NCBI GenBank assembly: GCA_035716025.1
Contig: DASTKH010000047.1
Coordinates: 76,131-140,130 of the forward strand
Source of the DNA: JADGHE01 sp035716025
GTDB lineage: Bacteria > Pseudomonadota > Alphaproteobacteria > Rhizobiales > Xanthobacteraceae
Length of the DNA stretch: 64,000 nucleotides
Direction: 5' to 3'
Positions 37,463 through 46,222 of this stretch are shown here, one piece after another. The notes under the pieces were generated by a model that saw nothing but the letters and a program-made list of their open reading frames with translations, ran no database searches and was not told the DNA's origin. Positions within the stretch are counted from its first letter, which is position 1. Each line of letters begins with the position of its first letter. Made by a program: the position numbers and the translations under genes.

Positions 37463-37470
37463 AGGCACAC

Positions 37471-37890
37471 ATGGCCTATTGGCTGGTGAAATCCGAACCC
37501 GACTCCTGGTCATGGGACCAGCAGGTGAAGGCAGGACCCAAAGGCGAGGCGTGGACCGGCGTGCGCAACCACACCGCCAAGCAAAATCTTCAGAAGATGA
37601 AGAAGGGCGACCGCGCGTTCTTCTACCATTCGAACGTCGGCAAGGAGATCGTCGGCATCGTCGAGGTGGTGCGCGAAGCCTACCCCGATCCGACCGCGAA
37701 GGCCGGCGACCCCTGGGTCGTCGTCGACGTCAAAGCGGTCGCGCCGCTGCCGAAGCCGGTCTCGCTCGAAGCCATCAAAGGGGAACCGCGGCTCAAGGAT
37801 ATGGCGCTCATCAAATATTCGCGTCTCTCCGTCCAGCCGGTAACCGACAAGGAATGGGACATCGTCACGCGCATGGGCGGCCTGCGCTGA
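37471..37890 (+). CDS. EVE domain-containing protein
   Basis: This 139-residue PUA-like EVE-domain protein begins YWLVKSEPDSWSWDQQ and contains WTGVRNHTAKQNLQKMKKGDRAFFYHS and VEVVREAYPDPTA. The terminal ALIKYSRLSVQPV block is also typical. EVE domains bind modified bases in DNA or RNA, and the tsaD-gpsA-EVE order is frequent in Rhizobiales. The YciI-family gene often found between gpsA and the EVE gene is absent here. A 9-bp stem immediately precedes the ribosome binding site. Confidence 0.95.
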   Translation: MAYWLVKSEPDSWSWDQQVKAGPKGEAWTGVRNHTAKQNLQKMKKGDRAFFYHSNVGKEIVGIVEVVREAYPDPTAKAGDPWVVVDVKAVAPLPKPVSLEAIKGEPRLKDMALIKYSRLSVQPVTDKEWDIVTRMGGLR

Positions 37891-37933
37891 CGCCGCTGCC
37901 GTCGCGTCGGCCCCCGCACGGTGCTGCGGCCGC

Positions 37934-39028
37934 TCAGCCGGCCGCGGCGGCCACGACCTCGCCCAGCACCTTCTCCCGCCGGGCCTTGGACCGGGTGCTC
38001 CGCAGCGTCTCGGCGAAGCTGTCGAGCACACCTTCCTCGAAGGCGCTGATGACGGTTTCGTGCACATAGCTTCTGGCGCAGATGGCCGGCGTGTTGGCGA
38101 GATCCTCGGCGGCAAGACGGATCGCCTGCAGCACCTGCCGGCGCCGCGCGCGCTTGCTGTTTGCCGGCGTCTCGCGGGAAAGGACATCCAGGACCGTTAC
38201 CGACGCGAGCAACGTACGGAAATCCTTGAGCGAGATCGGAGCGCCCGCCATCTCGCGCAGGAACGTGTTGACGCTGCGCGCCGTCACGGCGCGGATTTCC
38301 CCGCCCTGCGACCGGTACTGAAAGAGCCGCCGGCCAGGCAACCGGAGCAGCGCCGCCAGCGCTTCGCAAAGCCGCGGCGCTGCGACCTGCTTTGCTACTT
38401 TCTTCCCGCCCTTCGCGCGAAAGCGCAGCGTCACCATCCCCTCGGCCACCGCGACGTTGGACTTGAGCAAGGTCGTCGCGCCCCGATTTCCGGAGAAGCG
38501 CGTATGGCCCTCGTCGCCGGGACGGATGGCGGTGCGGGCAACGAGCTCGATCACCGCTGCGAGCGCAAATTCCCGGCACGGCTCCGCACCCGCAAGGCAA
38601 CGGCCGACGGTCCGCCGGATCTTCGGCAGCGCCTCGGCGAGCGCGGCGAGCCGCCGCGCCTTGCGCAGTTCGCGGACCTTCTCCCATTCGGGATGATAGC
38701 GATATTGCAGCCGCCCCGCGGCGTCGCGCCCCAGTGCCTGAAGATGCGCGTTCGCCTGCGCGGCATAGAGCACGTCCTCATAGGCCGGCGGCACGGCGAG
38801 GCTCTTGAGACGTTGCAGAACCGCGGGGTCGCGAATCGGCGCGCCGGCGCGATCGACGTAGCGGAACCCCTTGCCGTGCCGCAACCGCCGGATCGAAAGC
38901 GCTTCGGCCGTCACGTGGATGAGCCCCAGTCGCTTCGCCTGCTTGAAGGCCGAAGCGGACACGCCACGCCTGACACCGGCAACGGAGCCGCGCGATCCTT
39001 CTTCCGAACTGTCTTGCGCAAGGTCCAT
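37934..39028 (-). CDS. DNA topoisomerase IB
   Basis: This 364-residue poxvirus-type bacterial topoisomerase IB relaxes supercoils through a 3'-phosphotyrosyl intermediate. Catalytic blocks are present: RTAIRPGDEGHTRF (Arg), LRFRAKGGKK (Lys), ISLKDFRT (Arg) and the nucleophile tyrosine near 320 in RSYVHETV. The N-terminal domain matches the family (RRLRHGKGFRYVDRAGAPI, RYHPEWEKVRE). The ATG at 39028 gives normal length. It converges on the EVE gene and stands alone. Confidence 0.94.
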   Translation of the reverse strand: MDLAQDSSEEGSRGSVAGVRRGVSASAFKQAKRLGLIHVTAEALSIRRLRHGKGFRYVDRAGAPIRDPAVLQRLKSLAVPPAYEDVLYAAQANAHLQALGRDAAGRLQYRYHPEWEKVRELRKARRLAALAEALPKIRRTVGRCLAGAEPCREFALAAVIELVARTAIRPGDEGHTRFSGNRGATTLLKSNVAVAEGMVTLRFRAKGGKKVAKQVAAPRLCEALAALLRLPGRRLFQYRSQGGEIRAVTARSVNTFLREMAGAPISLKDFRTLLASVTVLDVLSRETPANSKRARRRQVLQAIRLAAEDLANTPAICARSYVHETVISAFEEGVLDSFAETLRSTRSKARREKVLGEVVAAAAG

Positions 39029-39141
39029 GACGATTCCCGGACGCGGCCGCCCGGGGGCCCAATCCGCGCCGCGGGGTTTTGTTCCCCGGCGCGGCCGGCA
39101 CCTGCGCAGGCGCGGCCGCCAAACGCGGAATTGCTCGCCGC

Positions 39142-40365
39142 TCAGGACCTCAGAATATCGGCAAGGGCGTCGGCGAAGACCTGAGCGCCGAGCACGATGT
39201 CGTCTTGGCGCGTGTCTTCGCTCCAGTGGTGGCTGATGCCGCCGATCGAGGGCACGAACATCATGGCGGCGGGGAGCTTGCGGGCGAGATATTGCGTATC
39301 GTGTCCGGCGCCGCTCGGCAGGCGCATGTGCCGTCCCGGCGCATGGCGCTCCGCGGCAGCCTCGATCGCCATCATGAGACGCTCGTCCATTGTCGCCGGC
39401 AGGCTGGCCGAGCGGCGGTCGACGGCGACGCGGCAGGGGCCGTGCCGTTCCGCCTCCTCGGCGAGCGCATGAAGCCCCGCATCGAAGCGTTCGAGCACCG
39501 CAGGATCGACATCGCGGACCTGGAACAGCGCCTCCGCGCGGCCGGGAATGACGCTCGGTGCTCCCGGATCGAGCGTGATGCGGCCGGTGGTCCACACGCT
39601 GCGCGCGCCCGCGATCTGTGCAAAGCGGCCGTCGATCCCCGCGAGCAGCCGCACGAGAGCAAGCCCCGCGTCGCGGCGGCGCGCCATCGAGGTCGTGCCC
39701 GCATGGTTCTGCTCGCCCGTGATCGTGATGCGGTATTGCCAGATGCCGACGATGGCGGTGACAATGCCGATGCGGCAGCCCTTCTGCTCGAGCGTGTCGC
39801 CCTGCTCGATATGCGCTTCAAGAAAGCCGGCATAGCGGGCAGGATCGAGCACGATACGCGGCCGGCCGGAATAGCCCGCCTTCGCCAGCGCCGCGCGCAG
39901 CGGCGTGCCGTGGGTGCGGTCGCGCGCCCGGTCGATGTCCTCCTCCGTCAAGAGACCGGTGAAAGAACGGCTGCCGAGGAAGCTGCCGAAATGCCCCTCT
40001 TCGTCGCAGAAGGCCGCGACATCGACCCCGACGTTGATCAAGGACGGGTCTTCGGCGATCGCGCGGGCCGCCTCGAGCGCGTAGACCATGCCGAGCGCGC
40101 CGTCGAGCCATCCGGCATGGTTCTGCGTTTCGAGATGCGAACCGGACAGCACCTTGCGGCCGCGCGCGGGCGAGCGGCCGAGAATATTGCCGATGCCGTC
40201 GATCTCGGCGTCGAGTCCGGCCTCGCGCAGACGTGCGGCGAACCATTCGCGCGCCGCCACATCCTCGGGCGACAACGTCGGACGGTGGACTCCGCTCTTG
40301 TAGGCCCCGAAACTGCGCAGCGTGGCGAGATCGCCGAGCACCCGCTGCGGCCTGACGGTCGGCAT
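39142..40365 (-). CDS. M20-family amidohydrolase (allantoate amidohydrolase/N-carbamoyl amino acid hydrolase type)
   Basis: This 407-residue zinc amidase is of the hydantoinase/carbamoylase subgroup. Metal ligands are visible in GSHLETQNHAGWLDGALG, FCDEEGHFG and the EAHIEQGDTLE segment. The lid and C-terminal blocks ITGEQNHAGTTSM, PSGAGHDTQYLA and GISHHWSED are present. Members cleave allantoate, ureidoglycolate or N-carbamoyl amino acids, releasing ammonia and CO2. The precise substrate cannot be told. The GGGAGG upstream of the ATG is strong. It diverges from the METTL20-like methyltransferase gene, and no allantoinase is adjacent. Confidence 0.9.
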   Translation of the reverse strand: MPTVRPQRVLGDLATLRSFGAYKSGVHRPTLSPEDVAAREWFAARLREAGLDAEIDGIGNILGRSPARGRKVLSGSHLETQNHAGWLDGALGMVYALEAARAIAEDPSLINVGVDVAAFCDEEGHFGSFLGSRSFTGLLTEEDIDRARDRTHGTPLRAALAKAGYSGRPRIVLDPARYAGFLEAHIEQGDTLEQKGCRIGIVTAIVGIWQYRITITGEQNHAGTTSMARRRDAGLALVRLLAGIDGRFAQIAGARSVWTTGRITLDPGAPSVIPGRAEALFQVRDVDPAVLERFDAGLHALAEEAERHGPCRVAVDRRSASLPATMDERLMMAIEAAAERHAPGRHMRLPSGAGHDTQYLARKLPAAMMFVPSIGGISHHWSEDTRQDDIVLGAQVFADALADILRS

Positions 40366-40398
40366 TTCCGGCCTCCCGATCCAAATGGACGCTGTTCG

Positions 40399-41094
40399 AT
40401 GCCAGCAAACGACCCGCAACGCCAGCCTTCGCCGGGCCGTATCGCCGATCCGGCCGCGTTCGTGCGCGCCAACACGCGGCTGCGGGCGGTGCCGCATGCG
40501 CGGGAAATCCGGCTCCATCTCGCCGACGAGGCGCTGCCGCTGTGGCACCGCACCGAAGAGGAACTTGGCGAAATAGGGCTCCCGCCGCCCTTCTGGGCAT
40601 TCGCCTGGGCCGGCGGCCAGGCGATCGCCCGCTATGTGTTGGACGATCCGGTCACCGTCTCCGGCCTGCGGGTGCTCGATCTCGGATCGGGGTCGGGGCT
40701 TGCGGCCATCGCCGCCGCGAAGGCCGGCGCCACGCCGGTGGTGGCAAGCGAGATCGACGCGTTCGCGGAGGCGGCCATCCGCCTCAACGCCGCGGCCAAC
40801 CGCGTTTACGTCGAGGTGATGGCCTGCGATCTCCTGGATCGAGCCGAGGCGGCTGCGCCGCGTTACGACGTCATCCTCGTGGGCGATCTCTTCTATGAAC
40901 GGGACACCGCGGCGCGCGCGCTCGCGTTCCTCCAACGCTGCGCCGCAGCGGGGACGCGTGTCCTCATCGGCGATCCCGGCCGCGCCTATCTGCCGCGGGA
41001 GCGGCTCAAACGCCTTGCCGAGTACCGCGTGCCGGTCACCCGCGAGCTCGAGGATTCCGAGGTGAAACGCACCGCCGTCTGGACGCTGGGCTGA
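40399..41094 (+). CDS. METTL20-like protein-lysine methyltransferase
   Basis: This 231-residue class I methyltransferase has RLHLADEALPLWHRTEEELGE-type substrate-binding features, then PPFWAFAWAGGQAIARYVLD and the AdoMet loop VLDLGSGSGLAAIAAAKAGA. DLFYERDTA follows in place of motif post-II (D-x-F-Y). This pattern matches bacterial homologues of METTL20/ETFBKMT. In Agrobacterium the homologue methylates lysines of electron-transfer flavoprotein beta and ribosomal L7/L12. It is often misannotated as nicotinamide N-methyltransferase. It is a single gene divergent from the M20 hydrolase gene. Confidence 0.82.
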   Translation: MPANDPQRQPSPGRIADPAAFVRANTRLRAVPHAREIRLHLADEALPLWHRTEEELGEIGLPPPFWAFAWAGGQAIARYVLDDPVTVSGLRVLDLGSGSGLAAIAAAKAGATPVVASEIDAFAEAAIRLNAAANRVYVEVMACDLLDRAEAAAPRYDVILVGDLFYERDTAARALAFLQRCAAAGTRVLIGDPGRAYLPRERLKRLAEYRVPVTRELEDSEVKRTAVWTLG

Positions 41095-41134
41095 ATTGGC
41101 GCGCGTGGCCGGCGCCCGCGCGCTCTATCCTGCG

Positions 41135-41464
41135 CTATGCGGCCATGCGCGACTCGGCCCCCTGCGCGAGGAAGGCGCGGCGCTGCTCGATCGCCAGACG
41201 CCTGTCGCTCTCCTCGCGTTCCGCTGCCGCAATCGCCCGCGCCAACGCGGCATTCAGCGCCTTCGCGGACTCGAGCGTCAGCTCCACCGCCGCGCGCGCC
41301 CCCGGGGGGAGATCGCCGTTCACGAAATCGATGGTGATCGCGTCTTCGAGCAAAGCGTGCCGGGCGTGATCATAGGCCACCACCGCCTGAGTGAGCTTGA
41401 ACCAGTCGGCCTCACCCTTGGCCATTCCGGCCGCCGGGGCAATTTCGACGATCGACGTGCACAT
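41135..41464 (-). CDS. DUF6295 family protein
   Basis: This 109-residue cytosolic protein has the DUF6295 pattern: an initial MCTSIVEIAPAAG, AKGEADWFKLTQAVVAYDHA, then DAITIDFVNGDLPPGARAAV. A helical C-terminus extends about 25 residues past typical members. Function is unknown. It starts 6 bp after the stop of the dienelactone-hydrolase gene, so the two form an operon. The N-terminal Met-Cys and clustered Asp/His residues could bind a metal, but that is speculation. Confidence 0.72.
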   Translation of the reverse strand: MCTSIVEIAPAAGMAKGEADWFKLTQAVVAYDHARHALLEDAITIDFVNGDLPPGARAAVELTLESAKALNAALARAIAAAEREESDRRLAIEQRRAFLAQGAESRMAA

Positions 41465-41470
41465 GTCTCT

Positions 41471-42217
41471 TCACCTCGCGAGATGCTTGCCGAAAAACGC
41501 AAAGACCTTGTTCCAGCCGTCGAGCGCCTGCTCCACGCGGTACATCGGCCGATGATAGTAGAAGATGCCGTGGCCGGCGCCGTCGTAACGGTAGAACTCG
41601 TAGGCCTTGCCGTGCTCCTTGAGGGCGGCTTCGTGCCGATTCACTTGTTCGGGGCTGGGCGCGCGATCCTCGTTGCCGAAGATGCCGAGCAGCGGGCAGG
41701 AGAGCTGGCTCGTGAGATCGACCGGCGCGACCGGCGTCTTTTCGTTGAGTTCCTCTTTCGCCATGACGACGCGGCCGCCCCAGAGATCGACGCAGGCATC
41801 GACGTCGTTGCGCTGACAGGCATAGAGGAAGGCGTGACGCCCGCCGGAGCATGAGCCGAACACGCCCACCTTGCCGTTGTGGCCGGGCTGGGCGCGCATC
41901 CATTTCACCGCCCCCGCCGTGTCGCCCACCACCTGCGCATCGGGAACTCCGCCCTCGGCCCTCACCTTCGCGGCCACGTCGTCCGGATCGCCTTGGCCGG
42001 AGCGCTCATAAAGATTGTGGCAAATCGCGATGTAACCGTAATGGGCGAATTTGCGCGTGGTCTCGATATACCATTCGCTCCACCCCGGGAGATGATGAAC
42101 GAGCACGACGCCCGGAAACGGGCCCGGCCCCGAAGGGCGCGCCACGTAAGCCGAGATCGGGTCGCCCTTGTCTCCCTCGATCTTGATCTCCTCTACGGTC
42201 ATCCCACGGTATGTCAT
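41471..42217 (-). CDS. Dienelactone hydrolase family protein
   Basis: This 248-residue alpha/beta hydrolase has the dienelactone hydrolase cysteine nucleophile in GSCSGGRHAF, the acid in FGNEDRAPS and the histidine in GAGHGIFYYHRP. The N-terminal VEEIKIEGDKGDPISAYVARPSG is typical. Family members open lactone rings in chloroaromatic degradation or act on other esters. Without neighbours of that pathway the substrate is open. The ATG at 42217 is used; a second at 42202 is possible. It is cotranscribed with the DUF6295 gene. Confidence 0.87.
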   Translation of the reverse strand: MTYRGMTVEEIKIEGDKGDPISAYVARPSGPGPFPGVVLVHHLPGWSEWYIETTRKFAHYGYIAICHNLYERSGQGDPDDVAAKVRAEGGVPDAQVVGDTAGAVKWMRAQPGHNGKVGVFGSCSGGRHAFLYACQRNDVDACVDLWGGRVVMAKEELNEKTPVAPVDLTSQLSCPLLGIFGNEDRAPSPEQVNRHEAALKEHGKAYEFYRYDGAGHGIFYYHRPMYRVEQALDGWNKVFAFFGKHLAR

Positions 42218-42371
42218 CGCCACCCTCGCCGAGCCGATTGCGTCACGGCCGCCATTCGACCACCGCATCGGCCAGAACAATAGGTCCCTTGCGCCCGAGA
42301 AGCCAAGACCGCGAAGGCCGCCGCCTTCTTGAGGGCTCGCAGCGCCGGATCGGTTTGCCTCAGGCCCGTTG

Positions 42372-43517
42372 CTATCGGTCGCGGCCGCCGAACGGCACCA
42401 ACGGGTTGTCGATGAGCGCCGCGCGATCCGGCGTGTCGGGCCGCGGCGTGTCGAGAAAGGCGTCGAACAGAGCGCGCACCTTCGCCTCCGGAAGGTCGCG
42501 CGTGATGAAGACGAGGCGCGTGCGCCGGTCCGCGTCCGGCCAAGCCGGCAGAGTCGCGGGCGGATGGAAGACATGCTGCACGCCGTGCACCACCACGGGC
42601 CGGTCGGGCGCGTCGGCAACGTTCACGATGCCCTTCACGCGCAGAAGATCGGGCCCGTGGAGCGCGCGCAGCAAGTCGACGAACATGTCGAAGGCGGAAG
42701 CCGGAATCGGTCGATCGCCCGTGAGCACAAAGGCGCGGATGCGGTCATCGTGCCGGTTACGGTCATGGGCGTGGGCGTGGTCCTCGGAATGATGGTGATG
42801 CGCATGCGCCTCGGCGTAACGTTCGGCGGCGAGCCATCGCCGGACGTCTGCCGTTTTCGTTGCCGGGTCGTAGAGGCCGGCATCGATAAGGCGCGCCGCC
42901 GTGGCTTCGCCCGCCGCGGCATCGAGGATCGGGGCCGCCGGATTGAGGGCGCGCAGGCGCGCCGTCAGTGCCGGCTTCGCGGCGGCGCCGGAGGCAAGGT
43001 CGGTCTTGCTCAGCACCAGCCGGTCGGCAACCGCGGCCTGCTTGACGGCCTCCGGATGCGCATCGAGCGTCGCAGCGCCGTTGACCGCGTCCACCAGCGT
43101 CACCACGCCGTCGAGCCGGAAGCGCAGCACGAGATAGGGATGCTGCATGATCGTGTGCAGCACCGGCGCGGGATCGGCAAGGCCCGTCGTCTCGATGACG
43201 ACGCGGGAGAAGGCGACGCGGCCGTTATCACGGTCGCGCAACAACTTTTCGAGCGAGTCGACAAGATCGCCCCGCACCGTGCAGCACAGGCAGCCGCTTG
43301 CGAGCAGCACGCGCTCGCTGCTCACGGCTTCGACCAATAGATGATCGAGGCCCACCTCGCCGAACTCGTTGATCAGCACCGCCGTATCGGCGAGTGCGGG
43401 ATCCGCGAGGAGGCGGTTGAGCAGCGTCGTCTTGCCGGCGCCGAGGAAACCCGTCAGGACCGTCAGAGGAATCGGAGCGGGAGGGGTGCGGGCGGACCGG
43501 GAGGGCTCGACGGACAT
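42372..43517 (-). CDS. COG0523 G3E GTPase, CobW/YjiA-type metallochaperone
   Basis: This 381-residue GTPase has the P-loop GFLGAGKTTLL at about 23-33, the metal motif GCLCC (Cys76, Cys78, Cys79), VVIETTGLADPAPV and SKTDLA. A histidine-rich metal loop follows at about 230-250 (AHAHHHHSEDHAHAHDRNRH). The CobW C-terminal domain ends with NPLVPFGGRD. Such proteins deliver zinc or cobalt to client enzymes. It starts 4 bp after the D,D-carboxypeptidase stop, so the two are probably cotranscribed. No Zur box could be confirmed. Confidence 0.93.
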   Translation of the reverse strand: MSVEPSRSARTPPAPIPLTVLTGFLGAGKTTLLNRLLADPALADTAVLINEFGEVGLDHLLVEAVSSERVLLASGCLCCTVRGDLVDSLEKLLRDRDNGRVAFSRVVIETTGLADPAPVLHTIMQHPYLVLRFRLDGVVTLVDAVNGAATLDAHPEAVKQAAVADRLVLSKTDLASGAAAKPALTARLRALNPAAPILDAAAGEATAARLIDAGLYDPATKTADVRRWLAAERYAEAHAHHHHSEDHAHAHDRNRHDDRIRAFVLTGDRPIPASAFDMFVDLLRALHGPDLLRVKGIVNVADAPDRPVVVHGVQHVFHPPATLPAWPDADRRTRLVFITRDLPEAKVRALFDAFLDTPRPDTPDRAALIDNPLVPFGGRDR

Positions 43518-43521
43518 CGGG

Positions 43522-44817
43522 TCAGTGCGCGGCCGCCGCGCTCTTTGCCGCACCTTTGGTCTTCGCCGGCGCGGGCCGATTCTGAGGGGCGGCCGGAGCC
43601 TTCTTCGCGGCCGGCTTCCCATGCCCCGACTTGACTTCGATGACGGCCGACTTGCGGCCGTCCTTGCCCTTACGGACGGCGACGCCCTTCTTCTGTTTCT
43701 GCTTCTTCGCGCCCAGCAGGGCGTCGGGATCGGCCGGCGCGCCCGCCGGCGGGATCACGCTGACGACGACGGGCGGCATGGACGGCGGCAGATCGACAAG
43801 CAGCGACGCCTTGTCGATCCCACGCGTGCTCAGAACGCTGGCATAGGCCGAGCGCGCATCGCCCTCGCGCATCGACCCGTCCTCCTCTTCGGAGGCATGG
43901 TCGGTGCGGGCGCGCCGATGTTTGCCGCAGATTTCGTCGCGCAGATTCGGCGGCTCGGCGGCGATCGGCTGCAGGGCATCGACCGTGCCGAGGGAGGGTA
44001 TCAGCCAGGACAGACCGCCGCCGCTGGAGAAGCCGCGCTCGAGCAGCGCGGCGGCCGTTTCGGTGCGGTCCTTGCCGGACGAGGCGCCCAGCACCACCGC
44101 GATGAGGCGCCGGCCGTTGCGCGTTGCGCTCGCCACGAGATTGTAGCCGGAAGCGCAGATGAAACCGGTCTTCATGCCGTCGGCGCCCGGGTAGCGGTCG
44201 ATCAGCTTGTTGTAGTTGCGCATGACCCGCCGGCCGAACTTGATTGCGGGAATGTGCCAATAGAGATCGTATTCTGGCATTTCGCGGACCAGCGTGCGGG
44301 CGAGAATCGCCATGTCGCGCGCGGAGGTGATCTGCATCTCGGCCGGCAGCCCGTTGGGGTTCACCCAGTTCGACTGCGTCATACCGAGGCGGGCGGAGGC
44401 CTTGTTCATTTCCTCCGCGAAGGCCTCGACGGAGCCCGATACGCCTTCGGCGAGGACGACCGCCATATCGTTTGCCGATTTCACCAGCATCATCTTGAGC
44501 GCGTTGTCGACTGTGACGCGGGTGCCGACCGGGAATCCCATCTTCGACGGCTGCTGGGCGAGCGCGCGTTCGGAAACAGTGAGGAGCGTGTCGAGCGAGA
44601 GCCGGCCCTCCTTCACCGCCCTGAGCGTTACATAGGCGGTCATCAACTTGGTGATCGAGGCCGGATACCAGGGATAGGTGGCGTTCTCGGCGTGCAGCAC
44701 CTTGCCGCTGTCGGCCTCGACCAGAAGCAGCGCTTCGGCGCGGGCTTGCGACATTCCGGCGACCGCGCAGGCGGCGAAGCAAAAGGCGAAGGCGATCGAC
44801 ACGAAACGATGCGGCAC
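43522..44817 (-). CDS. D-alanyl-D-alanine carboxypeptidase (PBP5/6, DacA/DacC family)
   Basis: This 431-residue periplasmic serine peptidase trims the terminal D-Ala from peptidoglycan stems. After a signal peptide ending near SQARAE, the three active-site motifs are present: SITK (54-57), SAN (114-116) and KTG (216-218). The C-terminal part beyond about 280 lacks the usual PBP5 beta-domain and is instead a long, basic, Lys/Ala/Pro-rich tail, suggesting electrostatic attachment to the wall or membrane. The start is a GTG. It leads the COG0523 gene and diverges from the thiolase gene. Confidence 0.92.
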   Translation of the reverse strand: MPHRFVSIAFAFCFAACAVAGMSQARAEALLLVEADSGKVLHAENATYPWYPASITKLMTAYVTLRAVKEGRLSLDTLLTVSERALAQQPSKMGFPVGTRVTVDNALKMMLVKSANDMAVVLAEGVSGSVEAFAEEMNKASARLGMTQSNWVNPNGLPAEMQITSARDMAILARTLVREMPEYDLYWHIPAIKFGRRVMRNYNKLIDRYPGADGMKTGFICASGYNLVASATRNGRRLIAVVLGASSGKDRTETAAALLERGFSSGGGLSWLIPSLGTVDALQPIAAEPPNLRDEICGKHRRARTDHASEEEDGSMREGDARSAYASVLSTRGIDKASLLVDLPPSMPPVVVSVIPPAGAPADPDALLGAKKQKQKKGVAVRKGKDGRKSAVIEVKSGHGKPAAKKAPAAPQNRPAPAKTKGAAKSAAAAH

Positions 44818-45018
44818 GATGCTCGATCCGGCGGTATGGCTTCACGGGCCCGGAGGGGCGGATTAGACGCCAAGCCTTGTGTAAACTATGTAACAGGGCG
44901 GGCGACGGTGCAATTCGGCCCCCCGTGCCGGCCCGGTCGCGACGAGCGGCATTGATGGTCCGGGAAAGCGTCGAAAATTCGGCGCACCCGGCGGAATCGG
45001 GGCGAAGGAGGCGATTTC

Positions 45019-46185
45019 ATGACCGCTTGCATCGTCGGTTGGGCCCACACGCCCTTCGGCCGTCTCGAAGGCGAGACCGTGGAAAGCCTGCTGGTGCGCG
45101 TCGCCAACGAGGCACTGGCCGACGCCGGGATTGCGCCGCGGGAGGTGGACGAGATCGTGCTCGGCCATTTCAACGCGGGATTCTCGGCGCAGGATTTCAC
45201 CGCATCGCTCGTCCTGCAGGCGTCGCCCGACCTTCGCTTCAAACGTGCGACGCGCGTGGAAAACGCCTGTGCGACGGGCTCGGCCGCGGTGCATCAGGGT
45301 CTCAAGGCGATCGCGGCGCGCGCCGCCCGGATCGTGCTGGTCGCAGGTGTCGAACAGATGACGACGACGCCCGGCCCGGAGATCGGCCGCAATCTGCTCA
45401 AGGCCTCTTATGTGCGCGAGGAGGCGGAGACTGAAGGCGGCTTTGCCGGGATTTTCGGCGTCATCGCCAACCGGTATTTCCAGAAATACGGCGACCAGTC
45501 GGACGCGCTCGCCATGATCGCCGCCAAGAACCACAAGAACGGCGTCGCCAATCCTTACGCGCAGATGCGCAAGGACCTCGGCTATGCGTTCTGCCGCACG
45601 CCGAGCGAGAAGAATCCCTATGTCGCGGGACCGCTCAAGCGCACCGATTGCTCGCTGGTCTCCGACGGCGCCGCCGCCCTGGTGCTCACGGACGTCGAAA
45701 CGGCGCTCAGGCTCGGCAAGGCCGTGACCTTCCGGGCCGCACAGCATGTTCAGGATTTCCTCCCGATGTCGCGCCGCGACATTCTCAAATTCGAAGGTTG
45801 CGCGCTGGCCTGGAGCCGCGCGCTTGCGCAGGCGGGACTTGCCCTCGATGACCTCTCGCTCGTTGAGACGCACGACTGTTTTACCATCGCCGAGCTTCTC
45901 GAATACGAGGCGATGGGACTTGCGCCGGAAGGGCGCGGCGCCGACGTCGTGAAGGACGGCGTCACGGCCAAGGACGGTCGCCTTCCGGTCAATCCATCGG
46001 GCGGGCTCAAGGCCAAGGGGCACCCGATCGGCGCGACCGGCGTGTCGATGCACGTTCTCGCCGCGATGCAGCTCACCGAGACGGCAGGGGACATGCAGGT
46101 GAAGGGCGCAAGACTCGCCGGCCTTTTCAACATGGGAGGCGCGGCGGTCGCAAATTACGTGAGCATTCTGGAGCGCATTCGCTAA
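45019..46185 (+). CDS. Thiolase family protein (acetyl-CoA acetyltransferase, SCP2-type)
   Basis: This 388-residue condensing enzyme is of the SCP2/SCPx thiolase branch. The nucleophile is Cys84 (ENACATGSAAVHQG). The second catalytic site is ETHDCFTIAE and the CoA-proximal histidine is in KGHPIGATGVSM. This branch lacks the C-terminal CxG of classical thiolases, as here. It probably cleaves or forms a branched or sterol-like 3-oxoacyl-CoA. AAGGAGG precedes the ATG. No adjacent DUF35 OB-fold gene, a frequent partner, is present. The PAP2 gene follows by 37 bp. Confidence 0.9.
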   Translation: MTACIVGWAHTPFGRLEGETVESLLVRVANEALADAGIAPREVDEIVLGHFNAGFSAQDFTASLVLQASPDLRFKRATRVENACATGSAAVHQGLKAIAARAARIVLVAGVEQMTTTPGPEIGRNLLKASYVREEAETEGGFAGIFGVIANRYFQKYGDQSDALAMIAAKNHKNGVANPYAQMRKDLGYAFCRTPSEKNPYVAGPLKRTDCSLVSDGAAALVLTDVETALRLGKAVTFRAAQHVQDFLPMSRRDILKFEGCALAWSRALAQAGLALDDLSLVETHDCFTIAELLEYEAMGLAPEGRGADVVKDGVTAKDGRLPVNPSGGLKAKGHPIGATGVSMHVLAAMQLTETAGDMQVKGARLAGLFNMGGAAVANYVSILERIR

Positions 46186-46222
46186 GAGTGCAGGCCGAAC
46201 AGGGCGCACGGAGAATCGGCCG

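Noticed and set aside
39079..40398. N-terminal extension of the METTL20-like frame
   Set aside because: The frame is open for 440 codons before the real ATG at 40399 only because it is antisense to the M20 hydrolase. Family length fits the internal start.
44876..44897. Zur-like box TGTGTAAACTATGTAACA upstream of the D,D-carboxypeptidase
   Set aside because: The half-sites do not match each other well when read as an inverted repeat, so it falls short of a credible Zur site.
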